Below are positions 44,931 to 55,388 of a DNA stretch of 64,000 bases, in pieces. Location of the stretch: the NCBI RefSeq assembly GCF_900113665.1, contig NZ_FOQD01000018.1, forward strand, positions 62,001-126,000, given 5' to 3'. Position numbers and translations under genes: made by a program. Position 1 is the stretch's first letter. Each line of letters begins with the position of its first letter. The stretch is from Planctomicrobium piriforme. Its GTDB lineage: Bacteria > Planctomycetota > Planctomycetia > Planctomycetales > Planctomycetaceae. The notes beneath the pieces are model-generated. The model saw only the letters and a list, made by a program, of their open reading frames with translations, had not been told where the DNA came from and did not search any database.

Positions 44931-45519
44931 TAATTGCTCCCGATTCTGTCTACGAATTCAACGGGAAGTTCTGACCTCTCGTTTGGAGAAGGAAAAGGCA
45001 AACTGCGCGCCAAAAAACGGAGACCTCAAATTTGGACGTAACTTCAGACAATAGAATGTGATACAGGTTGTTGCCAGAATGGGTGTTCTGTCAACTTGGC
45101 ATTCACGATATGGCGATCTGACGGGTTGGTGGCTGCCTTTTTTGCAGGGCATGTGCTTCGGCCAGTGTGCGATCCACGCTCGTTCTGACAGAGTCCGTTG
45201 CACAGTCAGTGCGCCTGACTGGCTGTTTACTGACCAGTTTGCCGCTGTCTCGGAACGCAGCAGACTGAAGCGGACACGCTCCGAGATGGAACAGGAAAAG
45301 GCTCTGACGCTCAATCTAAGGTCTGTAAATAGTGTTCAAATGTGTGGTTTTGGCTGTAAAAACCAGGAATTTCGATATTGGGCGCGAATTTCGCTAAAGC
45401 TTTCCAGTGCTCGTAAAGCTTTTTTTGGTGACTCCGGGGATTTCCCGCTGTCCAAACAGCGGCGAGCTGCGAAAGCTTCAAGACGCTCAGTAGTTGTTGG
45501 TGTTCTCAAGGAGGAAAAC
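44931..45519. promoter_or_regulatory. divergent dnaK-csrA control region
   Basis: A gap of 589 bases between the divergently transcribed dnaK and csrA genes. It must hold both promoters. Its right part contains an intrinsic-terminator-like hairpin (45396-45426) ahead of csrA. It is more AT-rich than the flanking genes. No CIRCE element (TTAGCACTC with inverse) was found. Confidence 0.5.
45396..45426 (+). terminator. terminator-like hairpin in the csrA leader
   Basis: AAAGCTTT (45396-45403) pairs with AAAGCTTT (45415-45422), and TTTT follows. It is 94 bases upstream of csrA, and there is no gene on the plus strand in front of it, so it may attenuate csrA or end a small leader RNA. Confidence 0.4.
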
Positions 45520-45723
45520 ATGCTCGTTCTGACGCGAAAAACTGGTGAGACTGTTGTGATCGGTGATGGAATCAGAATCACGGTCTCGGCCGTTTCTGGC
45601 AATCGGGTGAAGATCGCCGTCGATGCCCCGCGTGAATGCCCTATTCGGCGTGCTGAAATCGCACCGAACGAGCATTCCGCGCCACGCACCGTGCGAATTC
45701 CACAAGGCGCAGTTGCTCGCTAG
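45520..45723 (+). CDS. csrA: carbon storage/translational regulator CsrA
   Basis: A 67-residue RNA-binding dimer that blocks or activates translation by binding GGA motifs in mRNA leaders. It matches CsrA from the first residue: MLVLTRKTGETVVIGDGIRI, VSGNRVKIAVDAP and REC/PIRRAEI. L4 and R6 of beta strand 1 and R at the end of VDAPRECPIRRAEI are the usual RNA contacts. The longer open frame begins at 45058 but a strong AAGGAGG (45508-45514) sets the start at 45520. FliW, the usual partner, is not in the window. The C-terminal tail after residue 50 is short and proline-containing. Confidence 0.95.
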   Translation: MLVLTRKTGETVVIGDGIRITVSAVSGNRVKIAVDAPRECPIRRAEIAPNEHSAPRTVRIPQGAVAR

Positions 45724-45815
45724 CGAAGAGACAGATATGGCAGGTGTGACGGGATGCTCCGTTCACCTGAGGGTGTGGTGTTGGGAGCGGCTTGGAAGAA
45801 AAGCTTCCTGCCTGC

Positions 45816-47240
45816 TCATTTCTTCTTCGGCAAGTAGCGGTGCGTCGCCTGTGCGAACACTGCCTCCGCGGACTCCATCAGCGTCTCCGACAGCGTCGGA
45901 TGAGCGTGGATGCTCTCCGCCAGGTCGCGTGCGACCGCAGCGGTTTCGACCGCCAGCACTCCCTCGGCAATGAGCTCCCCTGCTCCGACGCCCACGATCC
46001 CGACGCCGAGAATTCGTTGCGTCTTCGGGTCGACGATCATTTTCGTCAGCCCTTCCGGTCGGCCGATCGCCTGTGCGCGGCCTGAGGCGGCCCACGGAAA
46101 CTTGGTGACGATGACCTCGATTCCCTTTTCTTTGGCCTGCGTTTCTGTCAGCCCGCACCAGGCAATTTCCGGATCGGTGTAGACGACGCTGGGAATCGCA
46201 ATGCTATCGAATTCCGCCGGTTCTCCTAAAATCGCTCCGACAGCCACTTTCGCTTCGCGCGTGGCCTTGTGGGCCAACATCGGATTCCCGGCGACATCGC
46301 CAATCGCGAGGATCTTCGGGTCCGCCGTACACATCTTTTTGTCGACTTCGACGAAGCCGCGATCGGTGACCTTCGCCTTGGTTTTTTCGAGGCCAATCCC
46401 CAAGCCGTTGGGAATGCGGCCAATCGAGACCAGCACTCGACTGAAGGTCTGCGGAGTGGTGACTCCCTCGCCTTCGAATTCCGCGACGATCCCCTGCTCC
46501 GTCGCCTTGAGCGACAGCACCTTGGTGTTGGTGTAGATGGCCGCGAACTCGGCCAGCAGGCGTTTCTTGAGCGGCGCGACCAAGTCTCGATCAGTGCCAG
46601 GCAGCACGTCAGGCAGCATTTCGACGACAGTCACCTTGGAACCGAGAGCGGCATACACCGAGCCCAGTTCCAGGCCGATGATTCCGCCGCCGACGATCAG
46701 CAGCGTTTCCGGAATGTCCTTGAGTTCCAGGGCTCCGGTCGAGTCCATTACCCGATCGTCGCCCAGGTCGAACATCTTGGGAATTGCAGGCCGCGAGCCG
46801 ACCGCCACGATGCAGTGGTCGAATGTCAGCTTGCCGGTCGTGCCATCAGGATAAGAGAGCTTCAGCGAGTTCGAGTTTTCGAACGTGCCGCGTGCCTGAA
46901 TTAACTGCACCTTACGGGCATCGCACAACTGACGAATCCCGCCGGTCATTTTGCCGATGACGGAGTTCTTGAATCCCCGGATCTTATCGAGATCGATTTC
47001 CGGCTTGGCGAATGTCAGCCCCCACGCCGCCGACTCTTTGGCCTCGTGAATCAAAGCCGCAACGTGCAGCAAGGCTTTCGAGGGAATGCAGCCCCGGTTC
47101 AGGCAGACTCCGCCTGGCTGCGGATCCTGATCGATGATGATCACCTTTTTGCCATGATCCGCCGCCTCAAACGCCGCCGGGTACCCGCCCGGTCCGCCGC
47201 CGAGAACCACGACTTCTGCATGCAATGTTTCGCTGGCCAT
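45816..47240 (-). CDS. lpdA: dihydrolipoyl dehydrogenase
   Basis: A 474-residue flavoenzyme, the E3 component of 2-oxoacid dehydrogenase or glycine cleavage complexes. It has the FAD site VVVLGGGPGGYPAAFEAA, the redox disulfide GGVCLNRGCIPSKAL, the NAD site IVGGGIIGLELGSVYAALGS, IGRIPN and the second FAD motif AIGDVAG, and the C-terminal dyad HAHPTLSETLMESA. I begin at ATG 47240 (MASETLHAEVVV) with CAGGA five bases upstream, since the extra 13 residues of the longer frame are unlike the family. No E1 or E2 genes lie beside it. It is divergent from glpK. Confidence 0.95.
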   Translation of the reverse strand: MASETLHAEVVVLGGGPGGYPAAFEAADHGKKVIIIDQDPQPGGVCLNRGCIPSKALLHVAALIHEAKESAAWGLTFAKPEIDLDKIRGFKNSVIGKMTGGIRQLCDARKVQLIQARGTFENSNSLKLSYPDGTTGKLTFDHCIVAVGSRPAIPKMFDLGDDRVMDSTGALELKDIPETLLIVGGGIIGLELGSVYAALGSKVTVVEMLPDVLPGTDRDLVAPLKKRLLAEFAAIYTNTKVLSLKATEQGIVAEFEGEGVTTPQTFSRVLVSIGRIPNGLGIGLEKTKAKVTDRGFVEVDKKMCTADPKILAIGDVAGNPMLAHKATREAKVAVGAILGEPAEFDSIAIPSVVYTDPEIAWCGLTETQAKEKGIEVIVTKFPWAASGRAQAIGRPEGLTKMIVDPKTQRILGVGIVGVGAGELIAEGVLAVETAAVARDLAESIHAHPTLSETLMESAEAVFAQATHRYLPKKK

Positions 47241-47401
47241 CAATCCTGTCCTGTCTCGATGAAATTTGTTAACGAACATTAAGCGATCTTGAGACGGCGG
47301 AAAAGGAATGACTCAATCAAAGACGCCGATGTGTTCATTCCGTGGCCGACAGCGAATAGACTTGCGGCTGGCATCAATTCAGCACTGCGAGGCTCACATT
47401 C

Positions 47402-48889
<1,488 letters not shown>

Positions 48890-48892
48890 GGC

Positions 48893-49077
48893 GTGGCAGG
48901 GTCAGTAGCGGAGCGGATGGCCCTGCCCGTGTGCTATGCAAGTTCGGCGATGCAGTGGAATCTAATGATCCACTTCGAAATGAATTGAAGCCATTTGAAA
49001 GGCTCGCGAAGCGTTGAAAGGTGGAATGCCGCTTCGACGTTCGACGGGGCCATGCGCTCCGCTACTGACCCCGCCAC
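48893..49077. repeat. MITE-like repeat family C, copy 1
   Basis: The left end GTGGCAGGGTCAGTAGCGG (continuing to GGATGGCCC) and the right end (GGGGCCATGCGCTCCGCTACTGACC to GCCAC) are imperfect inverse complements over about 31 bases, enclosing about 120 bases. It sits 4 bases after the glpK stop. A second full copy is at 52398-52558. Confidence 0.75.
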
Positions 49078-49082
49078 CCGCT

Positions 49083-50603
49083 TCAAGGGTTTATCAACGA
49101 GACCCGTCGGTTGAAGTCTCCGGCGTCGTACTTCTTCCAGAATTCCGCGGCAGAGCTGACTTTGTCGTAGTCGTAGCCGATGGTTTGCAGGCTCTGCATG
49201 TCGCGCAGGACATTGATGCCAGTGGTAATGTTACCGGGTGAGAAATAGAGTTCGGCGAGATCCATACCCTGGAGCGGTGTGAAATCGGAGATAGCGGTGA
49301 ATTCACAGCCCAGCGATTTCAGACGCATGCCTTGCACGGGGGACAAATCAGTGACCCTGGTGCTGTTACACAACAGTTTTGTAAGCGGCATCCCTTTAAT
49401 GGGAGACAAGTCGGCGAGGTTGTTTTCACCGCACCATAACTCAGTGATGGGCATTCCCTGCAGCGGTGCCAGGTTCGTCACCTGCGTGCGATAGCAGATG
49501 AGTTTCGTGAGTTTCATGCCTTTCAGCGGAGTGAGATCCGAGACAGGCGTGCCGGCACAGTTCAGGTCTGTCAGCGGCATTCCCCGCAGCGGGGAGAGGT
49601 CGGCGACGCGCGTTTCGAAACAGCGGAGGCTGGTGAGCTGCAGGCCCTTGAGGGGGGAGAGATCGCTGAGCCTGCCGCGCCCTGCCTCGCTTCCCCGACA
49701 GGCCAGGAGCTTGAGTCCCCGGAATGCCTGGACGGGCGAGATGTCCGTGATGTTGTCGCTGTAGAAGCGAAATTCGGTGACGATGCCACCCTCGATCATG
49801 GGCGTGACCTTGCCGTCGAAGTCGGGATTCAGCTCGACGAGCTTCTTGCGGACCGCTTCCACCTGACTCTCGGCAGGTAAGAAAGGAACTTCTTTCAGCC
49901 ACTGCTCAAATGTGACGGGAGCTTTCAGGTCGGTGACGGGCGAGCTGACAGCGGCGGGAGCGGGCGGCGTCAGCGGCAGGAGTTTGGCGGTGATGGTTTG
50001 CTGCTTGCCGGCGGCGATTTCAAAGTCGCGCCCGAAGACCACGAAACCGTCTTTCTCGACCTTGAGGCGATGCTGGCCTGGATCGACGGAGATGGAGACC
50101 GGGGTTTGTCCCCCCTGGCGGGTGACTTCGATTTTGCCCTCGGCGTCGGAGACCTGAATGACAGCGTTGGGCTGATTCACTTCGACGATGAGCGTGCCGT
50201 CAGCGGTTTTGAGCGAAACAATAACGCCGGTCAGAATGGCGAAGCCAAGCAGGGCCATCGCAACGAAAACGAGACGCCGAGTTCCGCGGCCCGATCCGGT
50301 TGTCGCTGAGAGCAAGGTCGGGTCTTCAGGAATATTTTCTGGAAGGCAGAGAGCTGCGTTTTGAGAGGATGAGGGAGCGAGAGCATAGCGTTCGAGATCG
50401 GTAATCAATTCGCTGGCAGTCTGATACCGATGGCTGGCCTGCTTGGCGACGAGTTTTTTGAAGATGAATTCAAGAGATTCGGGAACTTCTGATCTGGCGG
50501 CACGCAAGGAAGGGATCGGGTGTTCCCGATGCGCGAACACTTTATTCATGAGGGTGTCGCCCGCGTAGGGTGCTTTGCCAATCAGAGGTAATGCAGCGAG
50601 CAC
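49083..50603 (-). pseudogene. C-terminal half of a frameshifted Ser/Thr kinase with LRR-like repeats
   Basis: The codons from about 50594 continue the kinase of 50582-51391 in another frame: LPLIGKAPYAGDTLMNKVFAHREHPIPSLR, then the end of the kinase fold (SHRYQTASELITDLERYAL). A membrane helix follows (LVFVAMALLGFAILTGVIVSL), a PEGA-like domain (LIVEVNQPNAVIQVSDAEG), and about eight 23-residue leucine-rich repeats of form SPLKGMPLTxLxCxxTxVxDL. As annotated it begins MLAALPLIG, but that ATG is only the first in frame; the true gene starts at 51391. The LRR part would be extracytoplasmic. The halves overlap, with one base missing near 50584. Confidence 0.85.
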
Positions 50604-51391
50604 CCGAGGGAATAAAGGTCGGCGCGGGCATCGGCGGAGCGGACATCGACGGCCTGTTCGGGTGCCATGTAATCGATGGTGCCCATGATCGCGCCGGTGC
50701 TCGTGAGTTCGGCTGGGGGCAGTTCGAGGTCGTTGCTGGTGAGTCGGGCCAGCCCGAGGTCGAGAATCCTGACGGTTCCCTTTTTGTCAAGCAGCAAATT
50801 GGCTGGCTTAATGTCCCGATGGACAATGCCATTGGCATGCGCTGCGGCGAGTCCGCGTGCGGCCTGCAGGATGCTGTTCACGGCGTTTTCGACGGAGAGC
50901 GGCCCGTGTTTTTTGACGAACCTGGAAAGGTCGGAGCCGTCGATGAATTCCATAACGAGGAAATGGACGCCGTCCGCACAATCTGCGTCGAGAGCAGCGA
51001 CGATGTTGGGGTGGGTGATCTTGGCGGCCGCCGTCACCTCGCGTTCGAAACGGGCGACCGTGGTGGGATCTTTCATTTTGTCTGAGGGCAGGAGTTTCAG
51101 CGCCACGATGCGATGCATGCGGCGATGCTCGGCCTTGTAGACGAGCCCCATCCCGCCTGCGCCGATTTTCTCCATCAGGACATAATTGCCCAGCACGAGT
51201 GATCTGGCTTTGCCTTTAAAGACCTCTTCGGCCTGAAACTTCGTCAGCTTCTTGCTGCGGACCAGTTCCCGCGCTAGCTCCTCAGCGTCTTTCGGAGCGG
51301 CCCGGGGAGGAATGAACTCCTTGAGCGTGTCCCCCGGCAGGATGCCGCTGTCCTGCAACTGCCGCACGAATTGTTCAAGGGGAATCGACAT
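50582..51391 (-). pseudogene. N-terminal half of the same frameshifted Ser/Thr kinase
   Basis: 269 residues ending abruptly at YSLGCSLHYL. An N-terminal planctomycete-type domain (LEQFVRQLQDSGILPGDTL, FQAEEVFKGKARSL) precedes a Hanks kinase: glycine loop IGAGGMGLVY, K99 (ALKLL), HRDIKPANLLLD with D193, D211 in DLGLARL (DLG not DFG), and YMAPEQAVD. The family continues LHYLLTGKAPY; here the codons are CAT TAC CTC then TGA, while restoring one C (CTC CTG ATT GGC AAA) joins the frame to the downstream half exactly. So a single-base deletion, or a sequencing error, splits a kinase of about 770 residues. Confidence 0.88.
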
Positions 51392-51450
51392 GTACTCGAT
51401 TTTGCCGTTAAGTGCTGACTGCGCACGGATGATGTCTCCGCGCCATCGGG

Positions 51451-52185
51451 TTACTCCGCGCGGTGACCGACATACACTGCGCCGAATTGATTGCGGCCTT
51501 CGAACATCTGGCCGTCGTCGTGAAATGTATAGAGATCCTTGAAGCCTTCCTTCGGCGCGTGGGCGGCATGATTGGTGACCTCGATCTTGTCGCCCTTGAA
51601 AACCCAGTACTTCGGGTAGACCTCGTAGTCTTCGGCGAAACGATTCATGGTGAAATCGGAATAGAAGTACCAGTGAAACTGCTTGCCTTTATCGAAGTTC
51701 GCACCCTGGCATCTGCAGCGCCCAATCAGCAGCGGCACGCCGGCCCGCTCCCGAACGTATGCCGCCGCGGCCTGGTCCTCTTTGGCATTGGTCAGCGTGC
51801 GAATGACATCATCATAAACCTGCATCGTACGCCGGTCGGATGAGCTGACCTTGCCGACATAGTTCTGCATGGCGACGCGCATCACCGGCGAGAAGGGAAC
51901 GCAACCCGTCTTGTCGAATGTGGCGCGTTCCAGTTCGATTGAGGCGAGCAACGTGGCTCTGTCTTCTGGCGTGAAGCGTTTGTTCTGCCGGACTTTGGCC
52001 AGAGCATCGTCAAAGTCGGACAGCAGTTTTGCCTTTGCTTCCTGACGCTCCTGCTGATCTTTTTCGAGGCGCGAATTGAGCTCTTTTTTCAGCTTTTCCG
52101 GAACGTCGGCCTGCACTTGTCCGGCGGCGATGAACAGCACCCCGCAGACAGACAGAAAGAGAATCCTCAGAGGCCCCGTAAACAT
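51451..52185 (-). CDS. secreted protein of unknown function
   Basis: A 244-residue exported protein. The signal peptide is LRILFLSVCGVLFIAAGQVQA. A charged helical region follows (DVPEKLKKELNSRLEKDQQERQEAKAKLL, residues 27-55), then a mixed domain with two Cys in GRCRCQGANFDKG and an ending WVFKGDKIEVTNHAAHAPKEGF that looks like beta strands with a polar loop. I do not know the family. It lies 59 bases upstream of the frameshifted kinase on the same strand and may be cotranscribed. Start ATG 52185. Confidence 0.7.
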   Translation of the reverse strand: MFTGPLRILFLSVCGVLFIAAGQVQADVPEKLKKELNSRLEKDQQERQEAKAKLLSDFDDALAKVRQNKRFTPEDRATLLASIELERATFDKTGCVPFSPVMRVAMQNYVGKVSSSDRRTMQVYDDVIRTLTNAKEDQAAAAYVRERAGVPLLIGRCRCQGANFDKGKQFHWYFYSDFTMNRFAEDYEVYPKYWVFKGDKIEVTNHAAHAPKEGFKDLYTFHDDGQMFEGRNQFGAVYVGHRAE

Positions 52186-52603
52186 GGACGTGCCCGCCTG
52201 ACTGAACAGAGGAACGAGAGTTCACAGCACCGCCGCGACCCGATCCGCCCAAAGCAACATCTCACTTGGCATGCGGAAGAAGGGAAAGCCGTGCCCGTGC
52301 AACTCGGCCATCATGTCCGGAATTCAGGCGACGAGCCAGCGGGAGGATTGGAATTCGCGGTTTCTTAACAGGATGACGGTTATCTAAAGGCGGCTGAGTG
52401 GCAAGGTCAGTCGCGAAGCGGATGGCCCTGCCTGCGTGCTATGAAAATTCGGCGACGCATGGGCAAATCTGCTGATTCAATCTCGCGGAGTTTTGAGAGC
52501 TTGGGAGCCCCGCTACGACGTTCGGCGGGGCCATACGCTTTGCTTCTGACCCCGGCACCCGCAGTCGCTGGACGTTTTGTACAGAAACGCCAGGCGAGAG
52601 GCG
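52186..52603. other. intergenic region, mostly repeat C copy 2
   Basis: A 418-base gap after the TA-like pair. Positions 52398-52558 are repeat C. The rest contains no supported gene. Confidence 0.4.
52398..52558. repeat. MITE-like repeat family C, copy 2
   Basis: It starts GTGGCAAGGTCAGTCGCG (then AAGCGGATGGCCC) and ends with GGGGCCATACGC...CTTCTGACCCCGGCAC, an imperfect inverse complement. The termini and parts of the interior (CGTGCTATG, TTCGGCGA, TACGACGTTCGGCGGGGCC) match copy 1 at 48893-49077. Confidence 0.75.
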
Positions 52604-52849
52604 TTACCTGGCCCTGAGTTCGTGGATTTCGGCCTGCAGAGATTTCACCTGAGCTTCCAGATTTTTCAGTCGCTTCGAGAAAGCAGCCAACATGGAGCCC
52701 GTGTTCCATTGCGGGTCTGCAAGGTGAGCGGCTTCCTCTTCTGCTTGTGCGTGCTTCAGGTACTCGTCCTGCTCAGGTGTCGTGGCGACGGATCTCACGC
52801 CTTCGCGAGCCGCTCTGAGTTGTTCGGGAGTCGGTTGAAATCCGGCCAT
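52604..52849 (-). CDS. small coiled-coil protein, possible antitoxin
   Basis: 81 residues, MAGFQPTPEQLRAAREGV at the start. A C-terminal coiled coil (about 52-81: LAAFSKRLKNLEAQVKSLQA) has a clear heptad pattern. No helix-turn-helix that I can name. Its ATG (52849) is one base after the stop (TAG, 52853-52851) of the upstream gene, so translation is coupled. That arrangement and size suggest the second half of a toxin-antitoxin pair. The longer open frame upstream overlaps the toxin-like gene in another frame and is not used. The antitoxin role is inference. Confidence 0.5.
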   Translation of the reverse strand: MAGFQPTPEQLRAAREGVRSVATTPEQDEYLKHAQAEEEAAHLADPQWNTGSMLAAFSKRLKNLEAQVKSLQAEIHELRAR

Positions 52850-52850
52850 C

Positions 52851-53102
52851 CTAGAGGTCCCTGTTCTCGAAGGCGGTGATCGGAATGATCGTCGTGTCGT
52901 CAAATTTTTCGTAAACGCATTTGATCCACCGACCATCTTCCGTTTCGCCCTGTGTGGCGAACCGTTGCACATCGTTCACAACGTGACCGGTGGTTTCGTT
53001 TTCGGAATTGAGCATCACGAATTCGAAATCATCCTGACTGACGCCGTGTTGAGAACACTTGTCAATCGCGCGAGTCGTCCAGATGTAAGCATACCAGGGC
53101 AT
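52851..53102 (-). CDS. small protein, DUF4258/BrnT-like possible toxin
   Basis: 83 residues, beginning MPWYAYIWTTRAIDKCSQHG. The layout (helix with H-G-V-S-x-x-D-x-E-x-V, then strand RFATQG, then GRWIKCVYEK and TTIIPITAFE) resembles the RelE-like DUF4258/BrnT group, whose members are ribonuclease toxins. The key active-site residues cannot be confirmed by eye. The frame remains open 27 codons upstream, but the ATG at 53102 gives a compact domain. The downstream coiled-coil gene overlaps in translation coupling. The TA assignment is tentative. Confidence 0.5.
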   Translation of the reverse strand: MPWYAYIWTTRAIDKCSQHGVSQDDFEFVMLNSENETTGHVVNDVQRFATQGETEDGRWIKCVYEKFDDTTIIPITAFENRDL

Positions 53103-53253
53103 GGTGCGTGTCCTGAATGTGATTACATCGGATGTCGCGACAGTTTCAAATGCTGCCGATGATTGAAACGAATGCCGTCCCAACCACTATACACTTTCAC
53201 ACTTCGATCTCAATACTCTGTATCGTTCTGTGAATCATCACACTTTTTGAACA

Positions 53254-53739
53254 TCAACCGCGAATCGCGGCTTCGATGGCGGCGATGTCGATCTTTGTCA
53301 TTTCCATCATTGCCTCGAAAGCACGCTTGGCGATGGCGGGGTCGGGACTGGTGACCGCGTTCACTAAAACCTCTGGCGAGATCTGCCAGGAGATGCCCCA
53401 ACGATCTTTGCACCAGCCGCAGGCGCTCGCTTGTCCGCCATTGCCGATGATAGCATCCCAATAGCGATCCGTTTCCGCCTGGTCGACCGTGGAGACCTGA
53501 AACGAGAACGCTTCGTTGTGTTTGAAGGCCGGACCGCCGTTGAGACCGAGACAGGGGATGCCCATCACCGTGAACTCGACGGTGAGCAGATCCCCTTCCT
53601 TTCCGGAAGGAAAATCTCCCGGTGCCCGGTGGAGCGCATCGACGGAAGAATTGGGGAACGTCTTTGCATAAAACCGCGCCGCGTCCTCCGCATCGCCGTT
53701 GTACCACAGGCAGATCGTGTTCTTCGCTTTTTTCGGCAT
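53254..53739 (-). CDS. VOC family protein (PhnB-like glyoxalase fold)
   Basis: 161 residues of the vicinal oxygen chelate superfamily, in the group often called 3-demethylubiquinone-9 3-methyltransferase or PhnB-like. It reads NTICLWYNGDAEDAARFYAKTFPNS, LTVEFTVMGIPCLGLNGGPAFKHNEAFSFQV, and ACGWCKDRWGISWQISPEVL, with a C-terminal helix pair. The natural substrate is unknown and no metal is needed in many members. The frame is open 115 codons further, but the ATG at 53739 has GGGAGAGG upstream and the family start. Upstream is a degenerate repeat C. Confidence 0.88.
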   Translation of the reverse strand: MPKKAKNTICLWYNGDAEDAARFYAKTFPNSSVDALHRAPGDFPSGKEGDLLTVEFTVMGIPCLGLNGGPAFKHNEAFSFQVSTVDQAETDRYWDAIIGNGGQASACGWCKDRWGISWQISPEVLVNAVTSPDPAIAKRAFEAMMEMTKIDIAAIEAAIRG

Positions 53740-53799
53740 CTCGCCTCTCCCGGATGTTGAACAGTCTGATGTCGGTGACTCTGCTGCGGTGGGAGGAGG

Positions 53800-53916
53800 T
53801 TTAATCGCAAAGCGGCAACCCTGCCCTCCTGCTTGGCCTGATCCTGATGAAGTGCGGCAGAGTATGGACGCCAGCCATGCACTCCGCTTCAGACCCCGCT
53901 GCCGAGCCGGCTGGGA
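53800..53916. repeat. repeat family C, degenerate copy
   Basis: The left part AATCGCAAAGCGGCAACCCT and the right part CCATGCACTCCGCTTCAGAC (to CCCGCTGCC) resemble the ends of copies 1 and 2, in the same order and about 85 bases apart. It lies upstream of the VOC gene. Confidence 0.4.
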
Positions 53917-54035
53917 GATTTTCAACGTATTGCGAGATCGCATCTCATGAAAGTGTCGCGTCCTGGCGGCATTGAAATTCAGTCTTTCATGTCGATTTGG
54001 CATCCACACTCCGCCGCACTTCCCATGGACCGGGG

Positions 54036-54758
54036 CTAGCTCGCGAACTCGGCGTTGTGATGCACGTCCTGCACGTCTTCGCAATCGTGCAGCATATTCA
54101 TGAACTTGTCGAACAGCGGCCGATCGTCCGGACTGATGGTTTTGTTGCTCTGAGGGAACAGTGTGATCTCCTGAGCTTCCAGTTCCAGGCCGGGGAAGGC
54201 TTCCAGCAGCGCACCCCTGGCTTTGTAGAGTTCACTCGGAGGCGCAAAGACGGTAATGGAACCATCCTTGGACTCGACGTCGGTGACGTTGACGTCGGCA
54301 TTCAACAACGCTTCCAGCACCTGATCTTCGTTGTCCCCCTTGAACGACAGCACCGCCAGTTCGTCGAACCACAGGGCGACGGAACCGGTTGCTCCCAGTT
54401 TGGAACCGGTCTTGGTGAAACAGGCGCGGACTTCCGAGATCGTCCGCTGATTGTTATCCGTCAAACAATCAATGATGACCATGCAGCCGCCTGGCCCGAA
54501 CCCTTCGTAACGGGCGGGTGCGAAGTTCTCACCGCCGGCGCCGCGGGCCTTCTGAATGGCCTTTTCAATCACATGGGCAGGCACCTGATCCCGCTTGGCT
54601 TTTTCAATCAAACTTCGCAATGCAGGATTGCCTTCGGGGTCGGCAACGCCGTTCTTCGCCGCGACATACACCTGTTTGCCGTATTTGGAGTACAGCTTCG
54701 ATTTGTGAGCTGCAGTCTTGAAGATCGCATTCTTGCGATTCTCGAAATCTCTCCCCAT
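54036..54758 (-). CDS. YebC/PmpR family DNA-binding protein (TACO1 homologue)
   Basis: A 240-residue cytoplasmic protein. It begins MGRDFENRKNAIFKTAAHKS and has ALRSLIEKAKRDQVPAHVIEKAIQKARG, YEGFGPGGCMVIIDCLTDN and FTKTGSKLGATGSVAL, the family signature. Bacterial YebC proteins regulate transcription, and some relieve ribosome stalling at proline stretches. The GRDFENRK start with KLYSKYGKQ places it in the YeeN-like subgroup. I use ATG 54758 with GAGGAG at good spacing, not the ATG 20 codons upstream. The ruvC/ruvA genes that often accompany YebC are absent. Confidence 0.92.
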   Translation of the reverse strand: MGRDFENRKNAIFKTAAHKSKLYSKYGKQVYVAAKNGVADPEGNPALRSLIEKAKRDQVPAHVIEKAIQKARGAGGENFAPARYEGFGPGGCMVIIDCLTDNNQRTISEVRACFTKTGSKLGATGSVALWFDELAVLSFKGDNEDQVLEALLNADVNVTDVESKDGSITVFAPPSELYKARGALLEAFPGLELEAQEITLFPQSNKTISPDDRPLFDKFMNMLHDCEDVQDVHHNAEFAS

Positions 54759-55388
54759 CACCTGCTCCTCTTCGTCTTCTTGGCGAGGCCTGATTGCATG
54801 GAACGCCTTCGACTCCATGGATATCAGGCTCGAATCGCAATCAGTCCTGACAGTACCGATTTGACTCAGGGGCGGCTAGCGAAAGGCCAGTCAGTGGCCC
54901 CGTTCGACATTCCCTCGCTTTGCGCGACTGTCGGCTTCGCCAGACTGGCCTGCAGGCATCGTTTGTCGATTATTCGCAGATTGCAGCAAAAAGACGAGCG
55001 CCGCGGCTCTTCCGGCCAGATGAAAACGGGTCTTCATCAGTCAGCAGCCAGCCGTTCCAGTTCAACGCGGACGGCACTATGTTCGCCTGCTAGGGAGATC
55101 AGGTTGGCCTGCGGAGACGCCATGTGGTAACGCCGGGTGACATCACTCTCCCGAAACAGCTCAAAGAAGTCTTTGACCGACGCTGGCCTGACTCTGAGCT
55201 TGAACGGCCGTATGTCAAAATTCACTTCAATCAGAAGGCACCGCGAGAGTGCATGCAGGAGAAAAAGGCAAAGAGAGATTTGACGCGAGTTTACCTCAGT
55301 GATCGTCTCCGAAATTGAGACAGAAAAAAACCGTCTGCTGCAACCTGTTGCTGGAACAGAAGTCGCAGGTGACGGTTTACTTCGAAGC
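54759..55388. other. intergenic region of 630 bases, no gene supported
   Basis: Between yebC and tRNA-Ser. It holds short open frames on both strands (about 62-64 codons near 55037-55318), neither of which has a family pattern or a convincing ribosome-binding site. The region just after the tRNA 3' end (55320-55388) has an A-rich run (on the minus strand, a T-rich run) that may help end tRNA transcription. Confidence 0.35.

Noticed and set aside
45058..45519. A long in-frame extension of csrA
   Set aside because: CsrA begins with MLVLTRK and has a strong AAGGAGG just before 45520; the upstream codons look random.
44931..45519. A CIRCE element for dnaK
   Set aside because: No TTAGCACTC-type inverted repeat was found on either strand.
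54842..54930. A further copy of repeat C upstream of yebC
   Set aside because: GGCGGCTAGCGAAAGGCCAG is only loosely similar and lacks the matching inverted end.
55124..55318. A 64-codon gene upstream of tRNA-Ser
   Set aside because: It overlaps another open frame on the opposite strand and has no homology-like features.
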